Positions 1 to 6,191 are shown, counted from the first letter of the stretch. The stretch: 19,862 bases of DNA from Candidatus Paceibacter normanii SCGC AAA255-P19 (GCA_000398025.1 ASKX01000009.1:16930-36791), one strand, 5' to 3'. The notes: a model not told the origin generated them from the sequence alone. Numbers and translations are program-made.

Positions 1-789
1 GAGAAGCTCCATTGTTTCTAGGGTGCTCCCTGAACAGACTAATGTACCACCTTCACTCTTGCCAAAACTCGGGCTCAGGAGAACTTGAATTTCCACGCCC
101 AAATTTTGAGCTAAGATAACTGCTCGATCTATTAGTTTCCCACTGCCAGCGCCAGTAAGCTGAATTAGCTGGTTATAGGAAATCTGGTCAAACCGCTTGG
201 CTTTCGGGACAATCCTTGGATCAACGGCGAAAATTCCATCGACGTCAGTATAATTTTCGCAACGCTTTAGCCCCAAAGAAGCAGCTAAAGCAATCTCTGT
301 TACGTCAGAGCCGCCTCGACCGAGAGTAGTTACCGCCTTTGTTGTTTCTTTGATTCCTTGAAATCCGGTAACCACTACTACCTTGTCTTTTCCCAATAAA
401 GACTGTATCTCGTCAACACCCTTTACCACCTTTATTTTCCCCGTGATGTCCGTTTGCAGCTCTATCTCACGACTAGTGAGAGATACTGCTAGTACTCCCA
501 TGCCTCGAAGAGTTAAAGCCAACAAAGGAGCGGATTGTTCCTCGCCAGTAACCAGTAATTTATTCTGTTCATCTTGGAGTTCCTCATCTAGCGGTAGAGT
601 GCTTCCATAAGCTCTCTCGATGAGTTGGACTAATTCGTCTGTCATCTTCCCCATGGCTGAAATAATTACCACAACTCTCTTGCCACTTTCTACTATCCTT
701 TTGATATGTTCGGCTACTTTTCTTATTTTTTCGATGTCAGCCACCGAGCTACCGCCATATTTCTGCATTACAACTTCCTCACTTGCCAT
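1..789 (-). CDS. Aspartate kinase (partial, C-terminus outside the window)
   Basis: Phosphorylates L-aspartate to aspartyl-phosphate, the first step towards threonine, methionine, lysine and diaminopimelate. The frame is open from the ATG at 789-787 to the window edge, giving 263 codons. Visible kinase motifs are K-Y-G-G-S-S-V at residues 10-16 (the family usually has KFGGTSV), GFQG at 142-145, TLGRGGSD at 155-162 and YTDVDGIF at 180-187, which covers almost the whole kinase domain. The C-terminal ACT domains, where feedback inhibitors bind, would lie beyond position 1 and cannot be judged. The start is supported by a Shine-Dalgarno sequence (AAAGGAGAAGAAC before the ATG) and by the motif spacing. 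It overlaps the end of hom by 11 bp, so the two are probably translationally coupled. The specific isozyme (lysC, thrA or dapG type) cannot be assigned from this part. Confidence 0.93.
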   Translation of the reverse strand, partial: MASEEVVMQKYGGSSVADIEKIRKVAEHIKRIVESGKRVVVIISAMGKMTDELVQLIERAYGSTLPLDEELQDEQNKLLVTGEEQSAPLLALTLRGMGVLAVSLTSREIELQTDITGKIKVVKGVDEIQSLLGKDKVVVVTGFQGIKETTKAVTTLGRGGSDVTEIALAASLGLKRCENYTDVDGIFAVDPRIVPKAKRFDQISYNQLIQLTGAGSGKLIDRAVILAQNLGVEIQVLLSPSFGKSEGGTLVCSGSTLETMELL

Positions 790-2086
790 GTTCTTCTCCT
801 TTCTCCTCTTTGGGCAAGATTCTGATTGACGGGTAGGCCTTCTTGACCATTGGACTCTCCTGAAAACGAGCGCTCGCTTTAGACATGTTCAGATCTTCAG
901 TCGGCCAGGTAATCAAAGCTACCTCAGCTTCGGGATTGGTGGTTTCTGGCTGATCAAAAGCAGAAATGCTGATGCCAAAATCCTTAAGGATGTTGGCTAC
1001 TTCCTCCAAAGCACCAGCCTCATTTGCCAAAGTCAGCCTCAGAAAATAGCGACTGACTATTTTGGTTACGGGATAGGTTTCCACCTTTTCCAGAGCGTTA
1101 ATCTGATAGGCGCTAACTTGACCGTTCTTGATATCCTGGCAGACCTGCAGAAGATCAGCTATCACTGTGCTGGCGGTGGGTTGAGGACCAGCTCCTTTAC
1201 CAGGACCCAAGGTTTGTTCGCCAATTGCTTCACCCTCTACATAGAAACCGTTATTTGCCCCGACAATCTGAGCTAGGGGGTGTTCCTCGGGTATTAACAT
1301 GGGGTGGACTCGAAGATCAAGCTTACCATCTCTATCCTCGGCCCAGGCGATCAACTTGATGACGTAACCCCATCTGTTAGCGTAGGTGAAGTCGGCCGGC
1401 TCCAAGGCAGTAATTCCTTCAACTGGGTAGATATGTTCGAAAGTCACCCGTTGGCGAAAAGCTAATCTAGCCAGGATAGCCAGCTTGTAGGCAGTGTCCA
1501 AACCTTCCACATCAAAAGTGGGATCAGGCTCAGCATAGCCTTCACTGATAGCTAAACTGAGTGCCGTGTCATAGCTAAGTATGGCTATTGCCGCCAGCAT
1601 GAAGTTGGTGGTGCCGTTAGCGATGGCCATTAGACGCTTGATTTTGTCTGCCCTTAAGCCATCTCTGAGCCAACGAACAACCGGGATGCTACCGCCCACG
1701 CTGGCGCCGAACATCAGGTTAACATTGTTCTTTGCCGCTGCTTGGAAAAGCTCATCACCTCGAGTAGCTATCAAGAGTTTGTCAGCGGTAATAAGATGCT
1801 TTCTGGTTTTAAGAATAGCCAAGTCGTGTTCAAGCCCTTTTCCGCCGCCAATAAGCTCAATGACTACCTGGATTCCAGGATCTTCAATGATTTCCTGAGC
1901 ATTGTCGGTCAGTATTCCTTCGGGTATTTGAACTTTTCTTTCCTTGTCCAAATGAGCTACGGCAATCTTAGCAATAGTGAGTCCGCAACCTAATTCTCTT
2001 TGATAAATCTTTCTCTTTTCCTGAAAAAGCTGGTAAACGCCAGTTCCTACTGTGCCTAGTCCTAACATTCCTATTTTTATTTCCAT
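779..2086 (-). CDS. hom: Homoserine dehydrogenase with C-terminal ACT domain
   Basis: Reduces aspartate semialdehyde to homoserine with NAD(P)H, the branch point to threonine and methionine. At 435 aa it has the usual length of the ACT-containing form. The N-terminal Rossmann motif GLGTVG is at residues 9-14, the T-A-D-K segment (usually TANK, with the catalytic lysine) at 100-103, the family signature NGTTNFML from 157, and the substrate-binding stretch YAEPDPTFDVEGLDTAYK at 184-201. Residues from about 350 to 425 look like an ACT domain, which in relatives binds threonine. The start has a strong Shine-Dalgarno (AAAGGAGG, about 7 nt before ATG). It is followed by the aspartate kinase gene with an 11-bp overlap, so steps one and three of the pathway are co-transcribed. 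A terminator hairpin lies 30 bp upstream. Confidence 0.96.
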   Translation of the reverse strand: MEIKIGMLGLGTVGTGVYQLFQEKRKIYQRELGCGLTIAKIAVAHLDKERKVQIPEGILTDNAQEIIEDPGIQVVIELIGGGKGLEHDLAILKTRKHLITADKLLIATRGDELFQAAAKNNVNLMFGASVGGSIPVVRWLRDGLRADKIKRLMAIANGTTNFMLAAIAILSYDTALSLAISEGYAEPDPTFDVEGLDTAYKLAILARLAFRQRVTFEHIYPVEGITALEPADFTYANRWGYVIKLIAWAEDRDGKLDLRVHPMLIPEEHPLAQIVGANNGFYVEGEAIGEQTLGPGKGAGPQPTASTVIADLLQVCQDIKNGQVSAYQINALEKVETYPVTKIVSRYFLRLTLANEAGALEEVANILKDFGISISAFDQPETTNPEAEVALITWPTEDLNMSKASARFQESPMVKKAYPSIRILPKEEKGEEHGK

Positions 2087-2107
2087 TAGAAACCTCCTTT
2101 TCTGAGA

Positions 2108-2113
2108 ATTATA
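2108..2113 (-). promoter_or_regulatory. Candidate -10 box for hom
   Basis: TATAAT on the minus strand, placed just downstream of the terminator and about 15 nt before the hom Shine-Dalgarno region. A start point near 2101 would give a leader of about 15 nt containing the full ribosome binding site. No convincing -35 hexamer lies 16-18 nt upstream and there is no TGn extension, so this is only a candidate. Confidence 0.3.
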
Positions 2114-2117
2114 GAGA

Positions 2118-2143
2118 ATAAAAAAGAGCTAATGATTTAGCCC
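2118..2143 (-). terminator. Rho-independent terminator after the HtrA-like gene
   Basis: On the minus strand a 7-bp stem (GGGCTAA / TTAGCTC, one G-U pair) with an ATCA loop is followed at once by TTTTTTATT. It sits 45 bp after the stop of the protease-like gene and before hom, so it separates the clp and hom units. A TTGACT-17-TATAGC promoter-like sequence at 2158-2186 lies upstream of it; RNA from there would meet the hairpin within about 10 nt. Confidence 0.7.
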
Positions 2144-2157
2144 TCCAACTATATTGA

Positions 2158-2186
2158 GCTATACAACTTTTTTATTAAAAAGTCAA
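2158..2186 (-). promoter_or_regulatory. Promoter-like sequence upstream of the terminator
   Basis: TTGACT and TATAGC with a 17-bp spacer on the minus strand, directly after the stop codon of the HtrA-like gene. Sequence and spacing fit a vegetative promoter, but transcripts would run into the terminator at 2118-2143 before reaching hom. It could be a regulated hom promoter with an immediate terminator, or a chance match. Confidence 0.3.
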
Positions 2187-2188
2187 GG

Positions 2189-2905
2189 CTAGAAGCCGGC
2201 GAATTCTTTAACTTGGGAAATGGAAATAGCTGTTACTTTACCTTCCAGATCAATAGTATTGAGTCCTAACGCCTCTCCTTCAATATTGAATAAGGGGCTG
2301 CCAGCAATGAGATATTTTTCAAACATATTAGTTTTGATATAATCTGAGCTAAAGCTTTTAACGATGCCTTGGTTCACAATTTGGGAGGGTTTTTCTTTAT
2401 CAAAAACGGTGGCTACCAAAAAAACTCTTTCTCCGAGTTTTAATTTATCTAAATTAGCGAAACTGACAGTGGGCAAATTGGTTTTTTCAAGCTTGACCAA
2501 AGCTAAGTTTTGTTTCAAATCCCTTTTTAAGATTTGAAAGGAAGGTTGCTCTCCGTTAATAAAGAAACTGAAGTCTGAGCCTTGAGGAACCAGCTCGGCT
2601 AAAGTAACCACCAAGCCGTCTGAAGTTAAAATTAAACCCGAACCTTCTATAAATTTCCCCATTGGCATTTCGGTTCTTAAACCTATTACTACTTTTTCCA
2701 CCCTTTCGATAGCATTTTGGAGGGCAACGTTTTCCTGGATGGTTACTTCTTTTCTTTCGGTAACATAAACTGGGCTTTGTTCTAATCTATATTGATGAAA
2801 AAGCGGCTTCTCGACAAAATAAGGCCAGAGGATTTGGTCAGCAAAAATGCCACCGCCTATTCCAATAATAAAAAGGCCAATGATTTTTAAGATATTCTTC
2901 TTCAT
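2189..2905 (-). CDS. Membrane-anchored HtrA-fold protein lacking the catalytic triad (pseudoprotease)
   Basis: A 238-aa protein with one N-terminal membrane segment (about residues 5-30, followed by an outward domain) and a trypsin-like HtrA-type domain. It can be lined up with the intact HtrA encoded at 7528-8874. There TNKHVV carries the catalytic His; here the matching stretch is TLAELV, with Glu104. DLAIIKI becomes NLALVKL, so the Asp is Asn133. GNSGGPL becomes LIAGSPL, so the serine is Ala201. The scaffold around these sites (EGSGLILTSDG, DKLKLGERVFLVA, FNIEGEALGLNT) is kept, and there is no PDZ domain. It is therefore probably not a protease but a binding or regulatory protein outside the membrane; the ligand is unknown. 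It starts 4 bp after the stop of the Clp ATPase gene, so the two form one operon. The reading frame is intact, which argues against simple decay. Confidence 0.82.
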   Translation of the reverse strand: MKKNILKIIGLFIIGIGGGIFADQILWPYFVEKPLFHQYRLEQSPVYVTERKEVTIQENVALQNAIERVEKVVIGLRTEMPMGKFIEGSGLILTSDGLVVTLAELVPQGSDFSFFINGEQPSFQILKRDLKQNLALVKLEKTNLPTVSFANLDKLKLGERVFLVATVFDKEKPSQIVNQGIVKSFSSDYIKTNMFEKYLIAGSPLFNIEGEALGLNTIDLEGKVTAISISQVKEFAGF

Positions 2906-2909
2906 GGTT

Positions 2910-5696
2910 CTAAACAGTAACCTTTTCCCTGGAAGGTTTTTCTTTGACCAGATCTTTTGGGGTGTGGAAAATAATTTGGTCTCCTTCTAAATCCACTACT
3001 ATTTTTTCTCCTTCTTTCATCTCCCCAGCCACAATTTTCAGAGAAAGAGGATTTAAAACTAATCTTTGAATTACTCTTTTGAGTGGCCTAGCTCCCAAAT
3101 TGGGGTCAAAACCTTTTTCAGCCAAGAAGTCCTTGGCTTTTTCTGTCACTTTAATTTCGATTCTTTTATTTTTGAGCCGATTAGCTACTTTTTGGAGCTC
3201 CAGCTCTACTATTTTTTTAATTTCGGGCCTGCCCAGAAAATCAAAGATAATAATTTCATCAATCCGGTTCAAGAATTCGGGTCGGAAGCTCTCTTTTAGG
3301 GCAGCCATTACTTTTTCTTTTAAGGAAGTTTTTTGGCTAATTTTTTCATCTCCACCCACAAAACCTAAAGAGGCCTCTCTAGCAATGATATCTGAGCCAA
3401 CATTAGAAGTCATAATCAAAATAGCGTTTTTGAAAGAAGCCGTTCTGCCTTTAGCGTCAGTCAATCTACCGTCTTCTAAAATTTGAAGTAAAATGTTGAA
3501 GACCTCAGGATGGGCTTTTTCAATTTCATCCAGCAAAATGACACTGTAAGGCCTTCTTCTAATTTTTTCTGTTAATTGCCCGCCTTCCTCGTAACCAACA
3601 TAACCGGGAGGGGAACCTATCACTTTGGAAACAGTGTGCTTTTCCATATATTCTGACATATCCAGACGAATCAAAGCATTTTCATCATTAAAAAGAAATT
3701 CAGCTAAAGCCCGGGCAGTTTCAGTTTTGCCTACTCCAGTGGGACCCAAAAACATGAAAGAGCCCAAGGGCCGGTTTTCTTCGGAAATTCCCGCTCTACT
3801 TCGACGAATAGCGTCAGAAATAGCTAAAATGGCTTCTTTTTGACCAATGACTCGCCGGGAAATAATCTCTTCCATTTTTTCTAATTTTTTGGCTTCCTCT
3901 TCCAAAAGCCGGGTAATCGGAATGCCGGTCCAGCGAGAAGCTACTCTAGCCATATCTTCTTCGGAAACTTCTTCTTTCAAAATGGGCCGACTTTTTTGAA
4001 ACCGGGTCAATTTTCTCTCAATTGCCCTTAAATCTTTCATTAGTTGAGGAACTTTCCCATATTTTATTTCAGCTACTTTTTCTAAGTTACCAGCTGTCTG
4101 TTCTCTTTCTACTTCAAAACGGGCCGTCTCTATTTCCTTTTTCAAATTTTTAATTTTCAAAATGGTTTCTCTTTCTGATTGCCATTTAGCTTCAATGCTT
4201 TTGGCTTTTTCTTTTAAATCAGCTAATTGCCTAGGGATTGCTCTTTGTTTCTTCTGATTTTTTTTGAGAGTTTGTTTTTCGATTGCCGAGCCCCGTTTGG
4301 CGGGGCGAGGCGCGAGATGAGACGAAGTCTCAGCGAGCTCTAATTTTTGAATCTCTTTTTTCAATTGTTCCAACTCAGCAGGCTCAGACTCAATCTCTAA
4401 TCTTAAAGAGCTCATGGCTTCATCCATTAAATCTACGGCTTTATCTGGCAAAAATCGGTCGGTAATATATCTAGCCGCTAACTCGGCTGCTGCTACCAAA
4501 GCTGAATCTTTTATCTTAACTCCGTGATGTAGTTCGTATTTTTCTTTGATTCCTCTTAAGATAGCCACGGTATCTTCAATCGAGGGCTCAGGAACAAAAA
4601 TGGGTTGAAACCTTCTTTCCAGGGCCGGGTCTCTTTCAACATGTTTTTGATATTCTTTCAGGGTGGTAGCACCAATGGCCCTGAGCTCACCCCGAGCTAA
4701 AGCTGGCTTCAATAAATTGGAGGCATCAATGGCACCTTCAGCTGCCCCCGCTCCCACTAAGGTATGCAACTCATCAATAAATAAAAGATACCGACCGCCA
4801 GCCCGGTTAATTTCTTTCAAAAGAGCTTTAACTCTATCTTCAAACTCCCCTCGATATTTGGTGCCAGCCACCAAAGATCCCAAATCCAAACCAATAATTT
4901 CTTTTTCTTTTAAGCTCTCAGGGATTTCACCTGAAACGATTTTTTGAGCTAAGCCCTCCACAATAGCTGTTTTCCCGACACCGGCTTCACCAATTAAAAC
5001 CGGGTTATTTTTAGTTCTTCGGCTTAGAATTTGCATTAACCTGCGAATTTCATTTTCTCTACCAATAACCGGGTCTAGTTTTCCTTGGCGGGCCAATTGA
5101 GTTAAATTTCTGGCGTATTTTTCTACTACCTGGTATTTTGATTCGGGTTCCGGATCAGTAATTCTTTGGCCGCCTCTGATTTTGGCTAAAATTTTTAGAG
5201 CAGTATCATAACTCAGCTTGCCAAACTCCAAAGAAGTAGTGCCGCCGCCAGGTTGCAAAAAGCTGGCTTTTCCCAAAATTTCTTTGGCTTTAGTTTCAGT
5301 GTCTAGTAAAGCTAAAAAGAGGTGTTCTACTGAAATATACTCGTCGCCAAATTTCTGTGATTCTTGACGAGCTCGATCAAGAATTTTAGCCATATCTTGA
5401 GTTAAGTAAAATTGGCCAAAAGCTTGGGGAGTAGCAATAACTGGCAGTTTATCTAAAGCGACTTTAGTTTTTCTTTTTAGCCCCTCAATGTCGGCACCTA
5501 ATCTTTGAAGTAAATTCAAAACCACGCTCTCTTCTTGAGATAAGAGCGCTAACAAAAGATGGAGAGCGTCTATTTGCTGCTGGCCTCGCTCTCTGGCTAA
5601 ATCTTGGGCCGCCACTATGACTTCTTGAGTTTTGTGAGTGAAGTTTTGAGGACCGTGAGTATCCATACGCCGAGTTTTAATTAGCCAAGCTTCCAT
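2910..5696 (-). CDS. Clp ATPase (ClpB/ClpC family, two AAA+ modules)
   Basis: A hexameric ATP-driven unfoldase or disaggregase acting in the cytoplasm. Order of domains in 928 aa: Clp N-domain repeats (about 15-150), AAA+ 1 with Walker A GEAGVGKT at 236-243 and Walker B LLFIDE near 304-309, a long coiled-coil middle domain (about 432-570, ClpB-sized), and AAA+ 2 with Walker A GPTGVGKT at 651-658, Walker B ILLDE near 720 and pore loop GYVGYEEGG at 698-706. After TSNVGS there is a loop with LGF at 777-779, resembling the ClpP-docking loop of ClpC and absent from typical ClpB. It mixes features of both, so no symbol is given. Residues about 453-472 come from a GC-rich palindromic insert. The start is uncertain: the ATG at 5696 lies in a hairpin and no Shine-Dalgarno is seen; Met11 (ATG at 5666) fits the family's N-terminus better. 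The HtrA-like pseudoprotease follows after 4 bp. Confidence 0.93.
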   Translation of the reverse strand: MEAWLIKTRRMDTHGPQNFTHKTQEVIVAAQDLARERGQQQIDALHLLLALLSQEESVVLNLLQRLGADIEGLKRKTKVALDKLPVIATPQAFGQFYLTQDMAKILDRARQESQKFGDEYISVEHLFLALLDTETKAKEILGKASFLQPGGGTTSLEFGKLSYDTALKILAKIRGGQRITDPEPESKYQVVEKYARNLTQLARQGKLDPVIGRENEIRRLMQILSRRTKNNPVLIGEAGVGKTAIVEGLAQKIVSGEIPESLKEKEIIGLDLGSLVAGTKYRGEFEDRVKALLKEINRAGGRYLLFIDELHTLVGAGAAEGAIDASNLLKPALARGELRAIGATTLKEYQKHVERDPALERRFQPIFVPEPSIEDTVAILRGIKEKYELHHGVKIKDSALVAAAELAARYITDRFLPDKAVDLMDEAMSSLRLEIESEPAELEQLKKEIQKLELAETSSHLAPRPAKRGSAIEKQTLKKNQKKQRAIPRQLADLKEKAKSIEAKWQSERETILKIKNLKKEIETARFEVEREQTAGNLEKVAEIKYGKVPQLMKDLRAIERKLTRFQKSRPILKEEVSEEDMARVASRWTGIPITRLLEEEAKKLEKMEEIISRRVIGQKEAILAISDAIRRSRAGISEENRPLGSFMFLGPTGVGKTETARALAEFLFNDENALIRLDMSEYMEKHTVSKVIGSPPGYVGYEEGGQLTEKIRRRPYSVILLDEIEKAHPEVFNILLQILEDGRLTDAKGRTASFKNAILIMTSNVGSDIIAREASLGFVGGDEKISQKTSLKEKVMAALKESFRPEFLNRIDEIIIFDFLGRPEIKKIVELELQKVANRLKNKRIEIKVTEKAKDFLAEKGFDPNLGARPLKRVIQRLVLNPLSLKIVAGEMKEGEKIVVDLEGDQIIFHTPKDLVKEKPSREKVTV
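4287..4340 (-). repeat. GC-rich palindromic insert inside the Clp middle domain
   Basis: About 50 bp with much higher GC than its surroundings, made of two adjacent hairpins: GCCCCG / CGGGGC with a 5-nt loop at 4290-4306, and TGAGAC / GTCTCA with a 3-nt loop at 4318-4332. It stays in frame and encodes a Pro/Arg/Lys/Ser-rich stretch (about residues 453-470, including APRPAKRGSA) in the middle of a coiled coil where ClpB relatives have continuous helix. It looks like an in-frame insertion of a small palindromic repeat. No second copy is seen in the window. Confidence 0.5.
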
Positions 5697-5836
5697 TTAT
5701 GGAAGCGAAGGCTGAAGAAGAGGACTAAGTCCTCTTCGCCTATTAAGACGAAGGTGGGTCAAAGAACATTCTGTTCTTTTCCACCCTTCACTGCGGCTTG
5801 GGTAAAAGAGGATAAAATCCTCTTTGACCTGTTTTC
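5689..5836 (-). promoter_or_regulatory. Hairpin-rich leader of the Clp ATPase gene
   Basis: Four inverted repeats follow each other upstream of and over the start codon. In transcription order: AAAGAGGAT / ATCCTCTTT with a 3-nt loop (about 5804-5828, extended by GGT/ACC); a long hairpin with inner stem AAAGAACA / TGTTCTTT and outer stem GGTGG / CCACC (5750-5789); GAAGAGGACT / AGTCCTCTTC (5717-5737, extended by GGC/GCC); and GCTTCCAT / ATGGAAGC (5689-5706), which contains the first ATG. None is followed by a T run, so they are not terminators. No CIRCE element is seen. The layout would fit a structured 5' leader controlling translation of a stress gene, for instance an RNA thermometer, but that function is inferred only. 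Confidence 0.45.
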
Positions 5837-5855
5837 TTTTTACTATAAAATCTTG

Positions 5856-5893
5856 AAAAAATCAACCCCGGAAAAGGACAAGCCTCCCGGGGT
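5856..5893 (-). terminator. Rho-independent terminator after the tRNA gene
   Basis: On the minus strand ACCCCGG pairs with CCGGGGT (7 bp, 15-nt loop with an inner 3-bp AGG/CCT pairing) and is followed by TGATTTTTT. It lies 11 bp past the encoded CCA end of the tRNA and before the Clp leader, so the tRNA appears to be its own transcription unit. Confidence 0.8.
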
Positions 5894-5903
5894 ATTATTG
5901 GCT

Positions 5904-5979
5904 TGGTGCGGGGAGAGGGACTCGAACCCTCGACCTTCTGGATGTTCGCCAGACGCTCTGCCAGCTGAGCTACCCCCGT
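5904..5979 (-). tRNA. tRNA with Val-like identity but abnormal anticodon loop (AAC at 34-36)
   Basis: A 76-nt cloverleaf with encoded CCA (5904-5906). The D arm (GCTC/GAGC with G18 G19), the 5-bp anticodon stem TCTGG/CCAGA, the 5-nt variable loop and the T arm GAGGG-TTCGAGT-CCCTC are all standard. By position the anticodon is A34 A35 C36 (valine codon GUU), with A37 and discriminator A73, both usual for tRNA-Val. Two features are abnormal. Position 33 is G instead of the nearly invariant U (loop CGAACAT, where E. coli tRNA-Val has TTGACAT). The first acceptor pair is A1 with C72, a mismatch, followed by C2-G71 and four G-C pairs, with G7-U66. It lies 40 bp downstream of a valine-codon leader peptide and attenuator. 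It may be a working but divergent tRNA-Val, a tRNA with a role outside translation, or a decaying gene; the identity is much less certain than that it is tRNA-shaped. Confidence 0.75.
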
Positions 5980-6007
5980 CACACTGCTTTGGAAACATTG
6001 ACAAGGA

Positions 6008-6013
6008 ACTATA
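6008..6013 (-). promoter_or_regulatory. Possible -10 box just upstream of the tRNA
   Basis: TATAGT on the minus strand, 28 bp before the tRNA 5' end and immediately after the attenuator terminator. No -35 hexamer resembling TTGACA stands at 16-18 bp (the sequence there is part of the hairpin), so attenuator-independent transcription is possible but poorly supported. Confidence 0.2.
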
Positions 6014-6014
6014 A

Positions 6015-6041
6015 CAAAAATCTGGCTTACTTGGCCAGATT
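6015..6041 (-). terminator. Attenuator terminator before the tRNA (segments 3:4)
   Basis: AATCTGGC pairs perfectly with GCCAGATT (8 bp, 7-nt loop CAAGTAA); with the stem's own TT the RNA ends in UUUUUG. The 5' arm is also part of segment 3 of the alternative 17-bp helix described for this leader, so terminator and antiterminator exclude each other. Confidence 0.75.
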
Positions 6042-6191
6042 CATTGTTGTGGTTTGGTATTTAATTTTTGATACTAGTCAAAGAGATAAATTTCTTCTTC
6101 ACCCTTCACTTCATTCGGGTACTTAATGAATCTAACCAAGTGTTAGCCAGAAACAACGACGACTAGTCGGAGAGTAATGGTTAGATTCATT
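6019..6191 (-). promoter_or_regulatory. Leader-peptide attenuator with valine control codons, upstream of the tRNA
   Basis: Four segments on the minus strand: 1 = AATGAATCTAACCA (6191-6178), 2 = ACTTGGTTAGATTCATT (6141-6125), 3 = AATGAATCTGGCCAAGT (6045-6029), 4 = GCCAGATT (6026-6019). Segments 1:2 pair over 14 perfect bp, 2:3 over 17 uninterrupted pairs with two G-U, and 3:4 form the terminator. The leader peptide begins in segment 1, has four Val codons between 1 and 2, and stops 1 nt before segment 2. A ribosome at the stop codon would cover segment 2 and allow termination; a ribosome held at the Leu/Val codons leaves 2 free to pair with 3, and RNA polymerase would run into the tRNA. The pairings are read directly from the sequence; the regulation is inferred by analogy with ilv and leu attenuators. 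No clear promoter was found between here and the aroF terminator. Confidence 0.7.
6143..6190 (-). CDS. Leader peptide rich in valine and leucine codons (15 aa)
   Basis: Reads MNLTITLRLVVVVSG followed by TAA. The run CTC CGA CTA GTC GTC GTT GTT gives Leu-Arg-Leu and four valines in a row, much like the control regions of ilv leader peptides. The valine codons used are GTC and GTT, those an AAC (or GAC) anticodon would read. A weak Shine-Dalgarno (GGAA, 6 nt before ATG) is present. A second in-frame ATG at 6202 would add MEHR in front. The peptide itself probably has no function after synthesis; its role would be to place the ribosome relative to the RNA segments of the attenuator. Recognition rests on composition, position and the surrounding pairings, since the ORF is too short for other evidence. 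Confidence 0.6.
   Translation of the reverse strand: MNLTITLRLVVVVSG

Noticed and set aside
5689..5836. CIRCE element for heat-shock control of the Clp gene
   Set aside because: The inverted repeats do not match TTAGCACTC-N9-GAGTGCTAA.
5697..5855. Third leader peptide (MFFDPPSS and similar) before the Clp gene
   Set aside because: Only two aromatic codons, no terminator after it and no link to the downstream gene.
5754..6014. Open reading frames on both strands over the tRNA (also 5788-5982 on the minus strand)
   Set aside because: They run through a tRNA cloverleaf and two hairpins; the tRNA explains the region and the peptides look like translated tRNA.
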